In this document: positions 34,728 to 45,500 of the stretch, piece after piece
Layout of the letters: each line of letters begins with the position of its first letter
Numbering within the stretch: position 1 is the stretch's first letter
DNA from: CAZRCZ01 sp964598765
GTDB taxonomy: Bacteria > Sumerlaeota > Sumerlaeia > MVZB01 > JAJFLK01
Reading direction: 5' to 3'
DNA: 64,000 nucleotides
NCBI GenBank assembly: GCA_964598765.1
Contig: CAZRCZ010000005.1
Span: 124,001 to 188,000, forward strand
Position numbers and translations under genes: made by a program
The notes under the pieces: generated by a model
The model's input: only the letters and a program-made list of their open reading frames with translations
What the model was told of the DNA's origin: nothing
The model's database searches: none

Positions 34728-36219
34728 AAGTTTTTTCCGGCGTCGTTTTCATGGATTTCGGAGAAATGCTCGGTTTCACTTCAATGGCGATCATGGTGAT
34801 GTCGTCGTGTTGGGGAATTCCTTCCGTGTGGCGTTCAACGTCCTCGGAAATGGTCGCAAGCAACTGCTTCGCGCCGAATCCTTCGCCTTCGGATAGTAAT
34901 CGCATGAGGCGGTCTCTTCCGAATTCTTCAGTCCTGCCATTGATCGCCTCAATCACGCCGTCGGTGTAGAGCAGGACCAAGTCGCCGTCCTGCAATTGAA
35001 TGTCTTCTTCCACCACACGATCAAAAACTTCGGCGGGCAGAAGACCGACGGCCATTCCTTCAGGGGAAATTGCGCGAACCCGTGTCTCCCCGTCCGGCTC
35101 TCGCCGCGCCAAGAGCGTCGGCTCATGGCCGGCCCTGACAAGTTTGAGTCGTCGGCGCGGGAGGTCCAAGATCGCGTAAGTCATCGTCACAAAGACGTCT
35201 TCTTTGGTTTCGGTCAACAGTCGTTCATTGACGCGCTGGAGCGCGTCAATGGGGGAGAGTGTTCCCCGCGCCTCGGCCCGGAGATCGGACCGAACCGTCG
35301 CCATGATGAGCGCTCCGGGTATGCCTTTACCCGAGACGTCGCCGATTACGATGCCCAAATGTTCGGCGTCAAGCGGGATGAAATCGTAGAAATCGCCTCC
35401 GACCATAAGGGCGGGTTGCGAGACTGCGCTGAAATCATAACCCTCCGCCGCGGGACAAACCGCCGGCAGAAGCATCCGCTGGAACTCCCGGGCGATTTCC
35501 AATTCACGCTCCAGTCGTTGTTGCTTGGCGAGGACTTCATGGAGTTTCACCAAATCCACGGTCACCGCCGCCTGATCGGCGAGGGCGTGCAAGAGTTGGG
35601 AGTCCCGCGCGTTAAACACGGCGTCGGAACGCTTGTTGGCAACGGCCAACACTCCGAAATCCCGCCCGCGAACGCGCAAACGGCTGAACATCAGGCTGTG
35701 CGTCGGACCGGACGCGCCTGCTTCGCGCGGAATTCGCGGATCGGCTTCGGCGTCGGTGATAAGCAAAGGCTGATCGTGTTTCATGGCTTCGCCAACGATC
35801 CCATCGCCGATCCTGATTCGGCGATTGCGAATTTTGTCTTCGGGATAAGGAACAAATTGATCTGGATGTTTCTTCCGAGCGGCAAGCAATTCGTCATCGG
35901 GAAACAAAGGAGGGAATTGACCGACAATCACGCGAGCCTGAAATGCCTCGCCCGTCTCATCCAAAAGGAAGATTGCGCCCGATTCCGCCTTGGTTGCCTT
36001 AACCACGTATTCCGCGATCACCTTGAGCGTCTCGTTGAGATCAATCCCCCGCGTCATCCGTTCGCCGATGTTATCCATCAACTGAATGACGGCCTCCTTT
36101 TCTCTCCGCACACGCTCAACGCGGTCGCGGTATCGCTCGACGCGTCTTTGCTGAACCAATAGCCCCATGAGAAGCGCGAGCAACGTCAGGCTTAGGCAAG
36201 TCAGGGTTATCGGAATCAT
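34699..36219 (-). CDS. GAF-domain PP2C (SpoIIE/RsbU-type) serine phosphatase
   Basis: 506 residues. One N-terminal membrane helix (about 3-23) is followed by a coiled region, then a GAF domain (about 45-225) and a PP2C-like SpoIIE phosphatase domain (about 270-490) with VGGDFYDFIPLD, VIGDVSGKGIPGALIMATVR and DLVLLYTDGVIEAINGRTEEFG, which carry the metal-binding Asp residues. The family dephosphorylates anti-sigma-factor antagonists in partner-switching pathways. No STAS antagonist or RsbW-like kinase is visible here, so the target lies elsewhere. Coupled to the downstream histidine kinase. Confidence 0.92.
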   Translation of the reverse strand: MIPITLTCLSLTLLALLMGLLVQQRRVERYRDRVERVRREKEAVIQLMDNIGERMTRGIDLNETLKVIAEYVVKATKAESGAIFLLDETGEAFQARVIVGQFPPLFPDDELLAARKKHPDQFVPYPEDKIRNRRIRIGDGIVGEAMKHDQPLLITDAEADPRIPREAGASGPTHSLMFSRLRVRGRDFGVLAVANKRSDAVFNARDSQLLHALADQAAVTVDLVKLHEVLAKQQRLERELEIAREFQRMLLPAVCPAAEGYDFSAVSQPALMVGGDFYDFIPLDAEHLGIVIGDVSGKGIPGALIMATVRSDLRAEARGTLSPIDALQRVNERLLTETKEDVFVTMTYAILDLPRRRLKLVRAGHEPTLLARREPDGETRVRAISPEGMAVGLLPAEVFDRVVEEDIQLQDGDLVLLYTDGVIEAINGRTEEFGRDRLMRLLSEGEGFGAKQLLATISEDVERHTEGIPQHDDITMIAIEVKPSISPKSMKTTPEKTYGAATLSIG

Positions 36220-36284
36220 GGATGAACTCGATTCAAATGCGTCGCGTCCATTTCATCACAACTCCGGAGGAGGTTCAAGCAACC

Positions 36285-37952
36285 TCAGTATTTTTCATAA
36301 ACGTAAAGCGTATCATTGATCACCGCCTTCAATTCCCATTTCTTTAGGCGCTCCTTGGTTTCCCCGTCCATCCCCTGCAAATAATAAACCGAAATGACGG
36401 TCACGGTTCCTTTGGGACTTTGGTCTAGATCATCCATTGTCATCTCCTCGCTCTGAATCCCATAAAACGAGGGGTCGGCGAATCCGACAAAGGAGCCTTT
36501 AATTTGCTTGATTCCTCTCGCTTCGCAGTAGCGTCGAAGCGCGGGCAGGTCCTGTCCCCAGTCCAAATTGGAGTCGCCGAGAAAAAATGCCTTTCCTTTT
36601 GTCCACGCCAATTCGTTGAAATAGGAAATGTAATTTGGATACGTCGTCACTGCGGAAAAAACATGCCAGCCAAGAAGCCCCATCATGATCCCAAACCAAG
36701 CTCGCCGATGACGAAGAACTGAAAAAAGATTCCCAATTCCCAAAAAGACGAGGGGCCAAAGGGGAAACATATAGCGAACGCCAATTTTGGGAAATTTAAG
36801 TGAGATGAGCAGGAGAAACAAAATTCCGAATAAAATCGAGTATTGCTGAAATTGGAATTCGGACGAAGGCGCGGTCCTGTTTCGCGCGGCGGAATAAAAG
36901 CCGCGGACGCCGACAAGGAAAAAGAGGGCGTAGAGGAGAACGGCTGGGAGCGTCATCTTAAGCAGAAACGCCCACACGAAATAGAACGGAGCCGAGGTCC
37001 TCCATTCTCCCATCAAATAATATCGCGGATTCGGATTGACGAGCGCCGAAGTTGCCACGATCCGCAAGCCCTCGGGATAGAAAAATCTTCCGAACCAGAC
37101 CATGTAAAATGAGTAAAGAAGCAAAGCGGCTCCGAAAATGGTCAAGAGGAATCCGAGAGTTTTGTGCCGGATGAATTGCCACGCGGAATCGTCGTGAATC
37201 AACCCCGCAAGGGGCACGATCAACGTAAAAAAAATAAGGATAATCGGCGCGGAATACTTGGAAAGGAACAATCCGGCTAAAGCAATTGAAAGCTGGATGA
37301 GCGTGGCGGCGTGGTCCTTGAGCGAACCGACATCCGTCAGAAAACGGAATGCGAGACAAAGCGTCCATGTGTTAAACAATGTATAGCAGACATCGGTTGT
37401 GATGAGCGGGCCATGGCCCAAGAGATCGGGTGAAAAGCAATAGAATGCCAGCGCGAACAACGCGCCCTCCGATCCGAATATTTGCTTTCCCCAAGCGAAG
37501 ACGATTAACCCGGTCAGAACCGAAAGGAGCGTCATCAAAAACCGGGATCGCGCCAAAATGTCAGCCAAGCGTTCCCGATTCCATTGATACAAGAATTGGG
37601 GTCCCACGCCCCATTCGGCAAACAGAGAATCAGGTATTTCGGATATTTCGGAATTGAATTTCCCTTGATCCTTCAAGGCAATCCAGCGGCCCGCAAGTTG
37701 CCAAACCGGATCGTTGTCATCCCAATGCAATTTCATGAAAAGCGTCGAAAGCGCCGCGATAATCTTGGGCAGAGGCGGGTGCTCCAGATTCAGCCGATAG
37801 TCGCTTCGATGGACATAGGCGATTCCTGCCGGAAGGTGCGCGTGCTCGTCAAAAGTCAGCGAATGAAAAAATGAGGCGGAGTAGGCGAGCGCGAAGTGCG
37901 CCGAAAGCAAGGCTCCGACGAGGACAAGTTCATACTTTGGAGACAGCTTCAT
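36285..37952 (-). CDS. PMT/GT-C family membrane glycosyltransferase
   Basis: 555 residues with 10 or more membrane helices. The first long loop has HSLTFDEHAHLPAGIAYVHR and YRLNLEHPPLPKIIAAL, the Asp-Glu and HPPL signature of PMT/ArnT-like enzymes that use polyprenyl-phosphate sugars on the periplasmic face. The C-terminal soluble segment includes FFLGDSNLDWGQDLPALRRY, typical of this subgroup. It is downstream of the UDP-HexNAc epimerase gene with an 18-nt gap, suggesting a role in glycosylation with or next to amino-uronic-acid sugars. Confidence 0.85.
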   Translation of the reverse strand: MKLSPKYELVLVGALLSAHFALAYSASFFHSLTFDEHAHLPAGIAYVHRSDYRLNLEHPPLPKIIAALSTLFMKLHWDDNDPVWQLAGRWIALKDQGKFNSEISEIPDSLFAEWGVGPQFLYQWNRERLADILARSRFLMTLLSVLTGLIVFAWGKQIFGSEGALFALAFYCFSPDLLGHGPLITTDVCYTLFNTWTLCLAFRFLTDVGSLKDHAATLIQLSIALAGLFLSKYSAPIILIFFTLIVPLAGLIHDDSAWQFIRHKTLGFLLTIFGAALLLYSFYMVWFGRFFYPEGLRIVATSALVNPNPRYYLMGEWRTSAPFYFVWAFLLKMTLPAVLLYALFFLVGVRGFYSAARNRTAPSSEFQFQQYSILFGILFLLLISLKFPKIGVRYMFPLWPLVFLGIGNLFSVLRHRRAWFGIMMGLLGWHVFSAVTTYPNYISYFNELAWTKGKAFFLGDSNLDWGQDLPALRRYCEARGIKQIKGSFVGFADPSFYGIQSEEMTMDDLDQSPKGTVTVISVYYLQGMDGETKERLKKWELKAVINDTLYVYEKY

Positions 37953-37970
37953 TGGATTTCAGCGGGGACA

Positions 37971-39044
37971 TCAACATTCATGGCAAAGAATGTCCACGAC
38001 CCGTTGGGAGGCGTGGCCGTCGCCGTAGGGAATTGATTTTACCGCTGGCGGCTCCATCGCCCAACGGAATGCCTCGATGATGGCCTCGGTTTCCGCTCCC
38101 GTCACGCGGTTGGCCCCGATCTCGACGAGTTCGGTCCATTCGGTTTCCTCCCGCGCCGTGACACATTTTTTCCCCATGTAACACGCCTCCTTCTGCAAGC
38201 CTCCTGAATCGGTCACAACAAAGGAACAATGGACGAGATGTCCCAGCATGGAGAAATACGAAAGAGGTTCGACGATTTTCACCGAACCGAAATTTGTGAG
38301 AGCCAAATCTTCAACTTTTCGCCTTGCCCTCGGGTGGGCGGCGAAAACGACCGGAATCGGGCATCTTCCCAGCGCGCTTAAAATCGCCCGCAGTCTCCCC
38401 GGATGCTCGACGTTTTCCTCACGGTGGATCGTCGCCAAGGCGAAGGGGCCTTGAATCGCCGGAGCCATCGCCCTAGGCCGGTAATGCAAAAGCGCGTCCA
38501 TCATCACGTCCCCGACAACGTGAACATTCTTGGCGACTCCTTCCGAAGAAAGTTGGAGTCTCGACCGCTCCGAAGGACAAAAGAGCGCGTCGCTGACGTG
38601 ATCGGCGACGATCCGATTGATTTCCTCCGGCATGGCGCGGTTGAAGCTTCGCAATCCGGCTTCAACGTGCACGGTCTTCACTCCCAATTTCACGGCGGCC
38701 AACGCTCCGGCGAGAGTTGAATTGGTGTCGCCCAATACGATCACGCAATCCGGCTGTCGCGCAAGAATCTCGCGCTCGATTCCGGCCAGCATCTTTCCCG
38801 TCATCTCGCCGTGGGGTCCCGATCCGACTCCCAAATTGACGGCAGGTTCGGGAATCTCCATCTCCTCAAAGAAGACCCGGCTCATGCCTTGGTCGTAATG
38901 TTGTCCCGTGTGGAGAATTTCAGACTCAATCGTTTTTGTCGGATTCGTCTTGTTGAAATGCTCAATCGCGCGGCAGAGCGCCGCCGCCTTGATGAATTGC
39001 GGACGCGCGCCGACGACGATCATCCACTTGCGCGGTTGGCTCAT
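37971..39044 (-). CDS. UDP-N-acetylglucosamine 2-epimerase (non-hydrolysing, WecB/WbpI type)
   Basis: 357 residues from the ATG at 39044, chosen because it overlaps the dehydrogenase stop (ATGA 39041-39044). RKWMIVVGARPQFIKAAALCR at the start, VIVLGDTNSTLAGALAAVKLG, VHVEAGLRSFNRAMPEEINR and TDSGGLQKEACYMGKKCVT are the family's substrate and catalytic segments. It interconverts UDP-GlcNAc and UDP-ManNAc, or the corresponding uronic-acid derivative if the partner dehydrogenase acts first. Coupled to the dehydrogenase, it probably makes UDP-ManNAcA or a related amino-uronic sugar for a surface polymer. Confidence 0.92.
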   Translation of the reverse strand: MSQPRKWMIVVGARPQFIKAAALCRAIEHFNKTNPTKTIESEILHTGQHYDQGMSRVFFEEMEIPEPAVNLGVGSGPHGEMTGKMLAGIEREILARQPDCVIVLGDTNSTLAGALAAVKLGVKTVHVEAGLRSFNRAMPEEINRIVADHVSDALFCPSERSRLQLSSEGVAKNVHVVGDVMMDALLHYRPRAMAPAIQGPFALATIHREENVEHPGRLRAILSALGRCPIPVVFAAHPRARRKVEDLALTNFGSVKIVEPLSYFSMLGHLVHCSFVVTDSGGLQKEACYMGKKCVTAREETEWTELVEIGANRVTGAETEAIIEAFRWAMEPPAVKSIPYGDGHASQRVVDILCHEC

Positions 39045-40363
39045 GCTTTGACGACTTTCCCCGCACACCTCTTGATTCCGGCCATCACGTTGCGGGTGTC
39101 GAGGATGAGCCGCGCGGAGCGCGCCAACCCCGCGTAATCCACTTTGTCGTGATCGGTGGCAATCAAAACGGCGTCAAAGCTTGCAAGAGCTTTGAGGCTC
39201 CAAGCGATGCTCTGTTTTCCCGCGAATCGAGGATGTTCCCTGATCTTCGGAATGGCAGGAATGTGAGGATCATAATAATCAACTCTCGCCCCCTTCGTGT
39301 TGAGAATCTCCATCAGTCGCAACGAAGGACTCTCCCGCATGTCGTCGACGTTTTTCTTGTACGCGACGCCAAGAACCAAAATGTTAGATCCCTTGAGACT
39401 TTTCTTCCGCTTTTTCAGCGCGTCGGCGAGAGTTTTAATTACGTAGTCCGGTAGCGCGGTGTTGATTTCCCCCGCCAGTTCGATAAATCGCGCCGGACAA
39501 TCGTGCCGTCGCGCCAGCCAACTCAGATAAAACGGATCAATCGGAATGCAATGCCCTCCCAAGCCGGGGCCGGGATAAAACGGCATGAATCCGAACGGTT
39601 TGGTTTTCGCCGCCTCGATCACCTCCCACACGTCAATTCCCATTTCCGCGAAGATGATCTTGAGTTCATTGACCAGCGCGATGTTCACGCAACGGAAAAT
39701 GTTCTCGGTCAGCTTGACCGCCTCGGCGACCCGCGCCGAAGAGACCGGAACCGTCTTCACGACGATTTGCGAATAGAGCGCGTCCGCCGCCGCAAGCGCC
39801 CGCGCGTCGCACCCGCCGACGACCTTGGGGATTTTTGAGGTGGAATACACCGGATTGCCGGGGTCCTCGCGTTCGGGAGAATATGCCAGCAAGAAATCCT
39901 TTCCCGCCTTCAATCCCTTCCGTTCGAAGATCGCGCGGAGTATTTCATCCGTCGTTCCGGGGTAGGTCGTGGATTCCAGCACGACCAATTGTCCCGCGCG
40001 GAGATGCGGCGCGATGGCTTTCGCCGTTTTCTCGATGAAACTCAAATCCGGCTCGCGCCGGGGCGTAAGCGGGGTCGGAACGCAGATGAGAATGGCGTCA
40101 ACTTCGCCGATCCGCGGGAAATCAGTCGTGGCCTCGAATTTCTTACGCGTCGTCGCCTGCTTGATCCTTCTCGCAGGAATGTGACCGATGTAGCTCTCCC
40201 CGCGATTCAATGCGTCGGCTTTCTTTGCGTCCACGTCGAACCCCAAGACCTTGAATCCGGCCTTGGCGAATTCCAACGCCAATGGCAATCCCACGTAACC
40301 CAAGCCGATGATTCCGACCTTGGCTTTCTTATTCTTGATTCTGCGAATTAGATGGTTTGTCAT
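39041..40363 (-). CDS. UDP-N-acetylhexosamine 6-dehydrogenase (WecC/WbpA family)
   Basis: 440 residues. The NAD site is KVGIIGLGYVGLPLALEFA, with SPEREDPGN in the middle domain, the central helix IFRCVNIALVNELKIIFAEMG, and the catalytic Cys in GPGLGGHCIPIDPFYLSW near residue 270. VLGVAYKKNVDDMRESPSLRLM is the C-terminal domain signature. It oxidises C6 of UDP-GlcNAc or UDP-ManNAc to the uronic acid using two NAD+. SPEREDPGN favours the WbpA-like UDP-GlcNAc dehydrogenases, but the choice between WbpA and WecC substrates is not settled by sequence alone. Confidence 0.92.
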   Translation of the reverse strand: MTNHLIRRIKNKKAKVGIIGLGYVGLPLALEFAKAGFKVLGFDVDAKKADALNRGESYIGHIPARRIKQATTRKKFEATTDFPRIGEVDAILICVPTPLTPRREPDLSFIEKTAKAIAPHLRAGQLVVLESTTYPGTTDEILRAIFERKGLKAGKDFLLAYSPEREDPGNPVYSTSKIPKVVGGCDARALAAADALYSQIVVKTVPVSSARVAEAVKLTENIFRCVNIALVNELKIIFAEMGIDVWEVIEAAKTKPFGFMPFYPGPGLGGHCIPIDPFYLSWLARRHDCPARFIELAGEINTALPDYVIKTLADALKKRKKSLKGSNILVLGVAYKKNVDDMRESPSLRLMEILNTKGARVDYYDPHIPAIPKIREHPRFAGKQSIAWSLKALASFDAVLIATDHDKVDYAGLARSARLILDTRNVMAGIKRCAGKVVKA

Positions 40364-40380
40364 TTTTCTCTTTGAATCAT

Positions 40381-40403
40381 GGCGTCCTTGGCGGCTTGGC
40401 GGT
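40381..40403 (+). repeat. single arm of the CTTGGCGG repeat type
   Basis: GGCGTCCTTGGCGGCTTGGC and the next bases resemble the right arm of the inverted repeat at 5444-5462. It lies in the 79-nt gap between the MFS gene and the dehydrogenase gene. The relationship is by eye and weak. Confidence 0.35.
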
Positions 40404-40442
40404 TGATCCCCGTGATTCTAAACTCAATCCGCCGAATTGTCC

Positions 40443-41636
40443 TTACTCTTTCCCATCTCGCCAAATGATGCTCCAAGCCACCGCGCACAATCCCAGCGGC
40501 GCAATCGGAACCAACAATGCCGCGCGGGGATTTTGCGCGAATTGCGCGGCAATGCCGCCCAAAAAGGGGCCAACAGCTCCCCCCAACGCCAAGGCCGATT
40601 CGTTCACTCCCGCCCCGCGACCGCGCCCCAAAACGCCGCTCCCGACGCAATAAAAGAGTCCCATCTGATTCCCGAATGAAGTCGCCACGCCTCCGAGCGC
40701 CATCGCGCCACCCAAAACCCAAGCGTTTGGAGCCACAAAGGCAAGCAGGGAAGCGATACCCAGCCAAACCGCCGCAACCCAAAACGGCCATCGCCGCCAG
40801 TGCCAGCCGTTCCAGAACGCGCCGAGCGCGTATCCTCCCGCGCCGCAAAACATCCGCAACATGTGGATGTTGGATTGAAGCGGCAACGGCAACGAAAATT
40901 CCGGCAATTTGCCCAATCGCACGAGAAAGGTCTGATGCGTGATGGCGACAAAGAATCCGGTGGCGTTCAACGCCAGAACGGCCAGAAAGAATTTCCAGCG
41001 TTCGCTTTCGGCAATTGACGGCTCCTCATGCGGCTTTTCAAGTTTTCCGTCTCGTGAAGCGGAAGATTCCTCACGCTTCGGCGGACAAAAAATTAACAAC
41101 ACCGCGCTGAAAACGCACAACCAAAAGCTGACGCCGAACGTCGTTGTCGGTCCGTAATGCGCATAGAGCCGTCCGACGCCAAACGCGGCGGACATTGCGC
41201 AAAAAACGAGACTGATTCCGTTGACTCCCAACGCTCGCGAGACCCGATCGGGTCCGACCGTCTCGGCCACCCAACCCCAATAAGGGGGAAAGACGATCAT
41301 CTGCACCAGCGAGCAGAATCCGGCAATCACGAACAACGTCGTCATGCTCCGCGCATGAGGAACGGCGTAAAATCCCGACGCCAGAAGGATCAGTCCGATC
41401 AAAATCAACGGTCGCTTCGGAATCCGATCCGCGATGAATCCTCCCATCCATGCCATCGCGCCATAACTGACCAACTGAACCGAACCGAGCATTCCGACCT
41501 GCAAGTCGCTCGCGCCGAATCGCTCGACCAAATGCATCGAAAGCCCGATCGAATTCATCACGTTTCCGGCGTGGAACACGTTGAAGAGCAGAATAAAAGC
41601 CAGCGGCGGAAGGGGGAGGATGTAAAAGGTCTTCAA
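40443..41636 (-). CDS. MFS transporter
   Basis: 397 residues, about 12 membrane helices. The loop 2-3 motif is GGFIADRIPKRPLILIGL. FPPYWGWVAETVGPDRVSRALGVNG (helices 4-5) is a common MFS segment. A charged central loop (about 190-215; PPKREESSASRDGKLEKPHEE) divides the two halves. The substrate cannot be assigned. The gene follows the DUF4145 gene by 18 nt on the same strand. Confidence 0.85.
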   Translation of the reverse strand: MKTFYILPLPPLAFILLFNVFHAGNVMNSIGLSMHLVERFGASDLQVGMLGSVQLVSYGAMAWMGGFIADRIPKRPLILIGLILLASGFYAVPHARSMTTLFVIAGFCSLVQMIVFPPYWGWVAETVGPDRVSRALGVNGISLVFCAMSAAFGVGRLYAHYGPTTTFGVSFWLCVFSAVLLIFCPPKREESSASRDGKLEKPHEEPSIAESERWKFFLAVLALNATGFFVAITHQTFLVRLGKLPEFSLPLPLQSNIHMLRMFCGAGGYALGAFWNGWHWRRWPFWVAAVWLGIASLLAFVAPNAWVLGGAMALGGVATSFGNQMGLFYCVGSGVLGRGRGAGVNESALALGGAVGPFLGGIAAQFAQNPRAALLVPIAPLGLCAVAWSIIWRDGKE

Positions 41637-41654
41637 CGCCCTATTTCTGGCTTC

Positions 41655-42506
41655 CTAGAAGGGCAAGTCGTCATGGCTTAATACCGTTTCTGAAGACTGT
41701 TGCTTGCTACCGCCGACGACAAATGCTGGCCCGGTGCTTTGGGGAATACTATGTCCTTTCTTTTTGTTTTGCCACCGCTCTCGCATGCATTTTTGCCTTT
41801 GGGGTCTAACGTAGATATACTCGAGTAGCTCTGCGAGGACGTCTAGTGTATATGAGGCTTCAATTTGATCCACGCTTGCCCAATCGCCGGCTTCATCTTG
41901 AGTTGCATGTCCGGCTATATTCCGAAATTCGCGGATATCAGTCATAAGAGCGTGGAGATCCCCGGAGGCTTCCGCTTTCCTTAAGAATTCGTCAATGAGT
42001 GGTGCTAATTTTGCACGTTTCTTTCGTGTCTTGTTCAAATGGTGACGAAGGGCTTGTTCGAGGATACGCCCTGCCAAAAAGGCGGAACCGTTTGGTGATA
42101 GGTACTCAATTGACGCGGCTTCAACATACTGTGTTCGCAAGGATTCCGGTATTTCTTGTGCGAGAGGTGATCGAAGTGAAGTTTTGGGAAAGATTATATG
42201 CTGTTCAGCCAAGTCGGGTTGTGAGTAACGATCTGCGGGGTCGTCCGAATCCATCGACTTCTCAAGTCGATAAATGATTGTGGCCTTCCGACAGCTAGGT
42301 CGGGGGCATATCCCAGCCACAATGAAGTGATCCAACTTGACTGTTCCATCAGCGAGAGGAATCCGTTCGCTGATGCAAAACGATTGAGTTTGTTTTGGCC
42401 TTTTGAATGCGACAGAATGATGGCAGTGTCCGCATGTTCCCTCGACGAGGGTTTTGTCGTTACCCCAACCATCCAAATTGAATTCTTGGTCGTCGTTTGC
42501 GCTCAC
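41655..42506 (-). CDS. DUF4145-domain protein with zinc-binding cysteines
   Basis: 283 residues from the GTG at 42506, chosen because AAGAGG sits 6-7 nt upstream and it avoids a longer overlap with the neighbouring gene. The N-terminal region has CGHCHHS and CPRPSCRK, a likely zinc site. The C-terminal half (AASIEYLSPNGSAFLAGRILEQALRHHLN; DIREFRNIAGHATQDEAGDW) matches DUF4145, a domain often found near restriction and other defence genes or in nuclease-linked proteins. Codon and base use are visibly more AT-rich than either neighbour, a sign of recent acquisition. The molecular function is not known. Confidence 0.8.
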   Translation of the reverse strand: MSANDDQEFNLDGWGNDKTLVEGTCGHCHHSVAFKRPKQTQSFCISERIPLADGTVKLDHFIVAGICPRPSCRKATIIYRLEKSMDSDDPADRYSQPDLAEQHIIFPKTSLRSPLAQEIPESLRTQYVEAASIEYLSPNGSAFLAGRILEQALRHHLNKTRKKRAKLAPLIDEFLRKAEASGDLHALMTDIREFRNIAGHATQDEAGDWASVDQIEASYTLDVLAELLEYIYVRPQRQKCMRERWQNKKKGHSIPQSTGPAFVVGGSKQQSSETVLSHDDLPF

Positions 42507-42517
42507 GATCGGCCTCT

Positions 42518-45500
42518 TCAACTCGACGCCGGAACCGTTTCGGCTTCGACGCACTTCTGCGCCGTCTTGCGGACTTTGGAGAGATCGAGTTTGCCGGTTC
42601 CCAAGATGGGAATCTGATCCACCTTGAAGAACATCGAACGGCGGGGAATCCAGAGGTTGGGGAGACCCGCTTCGGCGAGTTTGTCGGTGATCCCCTCCAA
42701 CTGCGCGGGATCGGCGGTGTGGAGAACGACAAGTCGTTCCCCCTTATTTTCGTCGGGCACAGAAGTGACCGCAAACGTCATTTCGGTCAGATTGAGAGCG
42801 GTGTGAAGTTCCTCCTCGATTTTTTGGTGCGGGACCATCTCGCCGCCGATCTTGCTGAACCGCGCCAAACGGTCGGTGATGTGGATGAACCCGTCGTCGT
42901 CGAGGAATCCGAGGTCGCCGGTTTCATACCAGCCCCCTTCCTTCAAAACTTCCGCCGTCTTTTCCGGCATTCCGAGGTAACCCTTCATGATGTTGGCTCC
43001 GCGCACCTGAATCATGCCGACCTCGCCGCCGGGCGTAATCTTACCGGTGTCCACGTCCACGATGCGGACGACGACCCCCGGAATCGGATGCCCCGCCGTG
43101 CCTCGTTTGTTGCCGATCTGATAAAATCCGCGCGAGCGATAATCGTCCACGTTGGCCGAAACGACCGGCGCGCACTCCGTCGTGCCGTAGCCTTCGTGGA
43201 CATAAACGCCGAAACGCTCCTCGAACGCCTCGGCGATTCGAAGCGGGAGTTTCTCCGCTCCGGTCAGAACAAATTCCAAACTTCCGAATTTATGCGGTTC
43301 GACGCGCCGGATGTAATGTTGGAGGAACGTCGGCGTGGCGACCATCACGGTAATCCCATACTTCTCAACCAGATCGCCAATCACCTTCGGCTCCAGTGGA
43401 TTGTTGTGATGAATGACGCCGAATCCCATGCAGAGCGACGCCCAAAGCGCGACCGTGTAACCGAACGAATGAAAGAGGGGAAGGAAACCGATGAGGCGGT
43501 CGTCGGGCCAGATGGCGATGGCTTGTTCGATGCTTTCCAAATTGGAGGCGATGTTGAAATGCGTCAGCATGACCCCCTTGGGCATTCCGGTCGAACCGCT
43601 GGAAAAGATAACCGTGATGAGGGAATCAAGGTTCGGATGTTTTTTCGCGCCGCAAAAAGTTTCGAGCAGACGGATCGGAAGAAAATGCGTGGCGAGAAAT
43701 CCCGCGATTTTCTCGGTCAGCGTCGGGGGAGTCTTTTTCATCAGATCATCCAGATATACCGACCCCGGCGGCGGCTCCATGTTCAATTTCGCTAGGAAGA
43801 GCCGGGAGGTGATGACTGTTTTAATTTTGCACTGATTAATGCAATGGCGGAGAATTTCGGGTCCGGTGGTGTAATTCAAATTCACCGCCGTCCTGCCGCT
43901 GAGCGCGACGGCGACGTTGGCCAACGTCGCGCCGATTGATGGGGGAAGGAAGATGCCGACCATTTCCTGATCCGCCCAAAGTCTCTTCAAACGCCGCGCA
44001 AGGATGATTCCCCCCGTGAGGGTCCTTCCGAACTTAATCGGAGCGCTCATGCTGTCGCCGACGCACAAATCGTTCCAGTGACGTCGGGCGTAGCGGATGA
44101 AGCGATGGTGAACGGGACGAATTCGATCCTTCTTGGCCATGGCGCAATCGGCGCTCAATTCCAAAACGCTTTGGCGCATGTCGTGCATCGAAACGTCGGA
44201 GGGAAGCGGCTTGCCGACGGCGATTCGGACGCGATAGGGGAAATGACGCGGCCATTTCCAGATGAACCGCTTGCGCTCATAACTGAAAATGCTTCCCCAA
44301 ACTCCCTCAAGATAAATCGGGACCACCGGAACCGGAGCCTTGCCGAGGATGTGCTTGAATCCGCGCCGGAAGGGGAGCATCAATCCCGTGCGCGTGATTT
44401 GTCCTTCCGCGAAGATGCAGACCAGTTCGCCGTTGTTCAGCGCGTCGGCGGCTTGCGTGAGCGAGGCGATCATCGCGCGCGGCCGTTGATCGGACGAAAC
44501 CGGAATCGCCCGCATGATCTTGAGGAAATAGCCGAGGATCGGGTTGTCAAAAATTTCCTGCCAAACAATGAACCGCACCGGGCGAGGGGAGAGGGACATG
44601 ACGAGCAAGGCGTCCACCATCGAGACATGATTGCTGACCAGCAATGCGGGACCATGGGTGGGAATGTTTTCACCTCCAAGGACGCGAATCCGATAGACAA
44701 ATCGCGTGACCACCGTCGCCACGAGACCGAGCAAAGCTTCGGGAAGCAGTGTGATCAGGTAAGCGGTCGCGGCCAAGGTGATCAGCGAGCAAAGCGTGAA
44801 GACGTTGGCGGGTGAAAATCGGAACGCTCCAAGGAGAAGCGAATAAAGCCCCATGCTCAGCACGATACAGGTGAAATTGGCAAAATTGGTCGCGGCGATA
44901 ACCCCGCCCCGAACCGCGCGCTCGGATCGTTCTTGAAGCAGGGCATTCAACGGCACGCTGAAAAATCCCGCGGCCACCCCCAACAAGGTCAGGCAAAGAA
45001 TCATCACGACCAGCATCCAAGGGGATGCCATCGTCGCCTGCCCGTTGAGCAAAGGCCCCGCGTGCGCCATCCCCAGCGGGAGGGAAAACAAGGTGATTCC
45101 CAATCCGCCGAGCGGCACGAATCCCAACTCAATCTTTTTTTGCGACATCATGCCAACCAACACGCTTCCCAAGCCGATGCCGATGGCAATCGGGGCGACC
45201 AAAATTCCGGGCGATACGAACATCGCGCCGAAGGTCCGCTCGTGAGAAATTTTCATTCCCAACGAAAATTCACCCCATACCGTTACGTTGCTCAGCAGGA
45301 TCGAACCCAACGCCCAGAAATATGATAATCCGAGCACGGTCAACAGGAGCACGCGGTCCTTCAGGATGATCCGCATGTTCGCCCACATCTCCGGGAAGTG
45401 GTTGAGTTTGATTTTGATTTCCGGTTTTGCCGGTTTGACCCGCTCGATGAACCAACCCGCGCCCAATCCGGCCAACGACATGAAGATCAGCAGAATGCCG

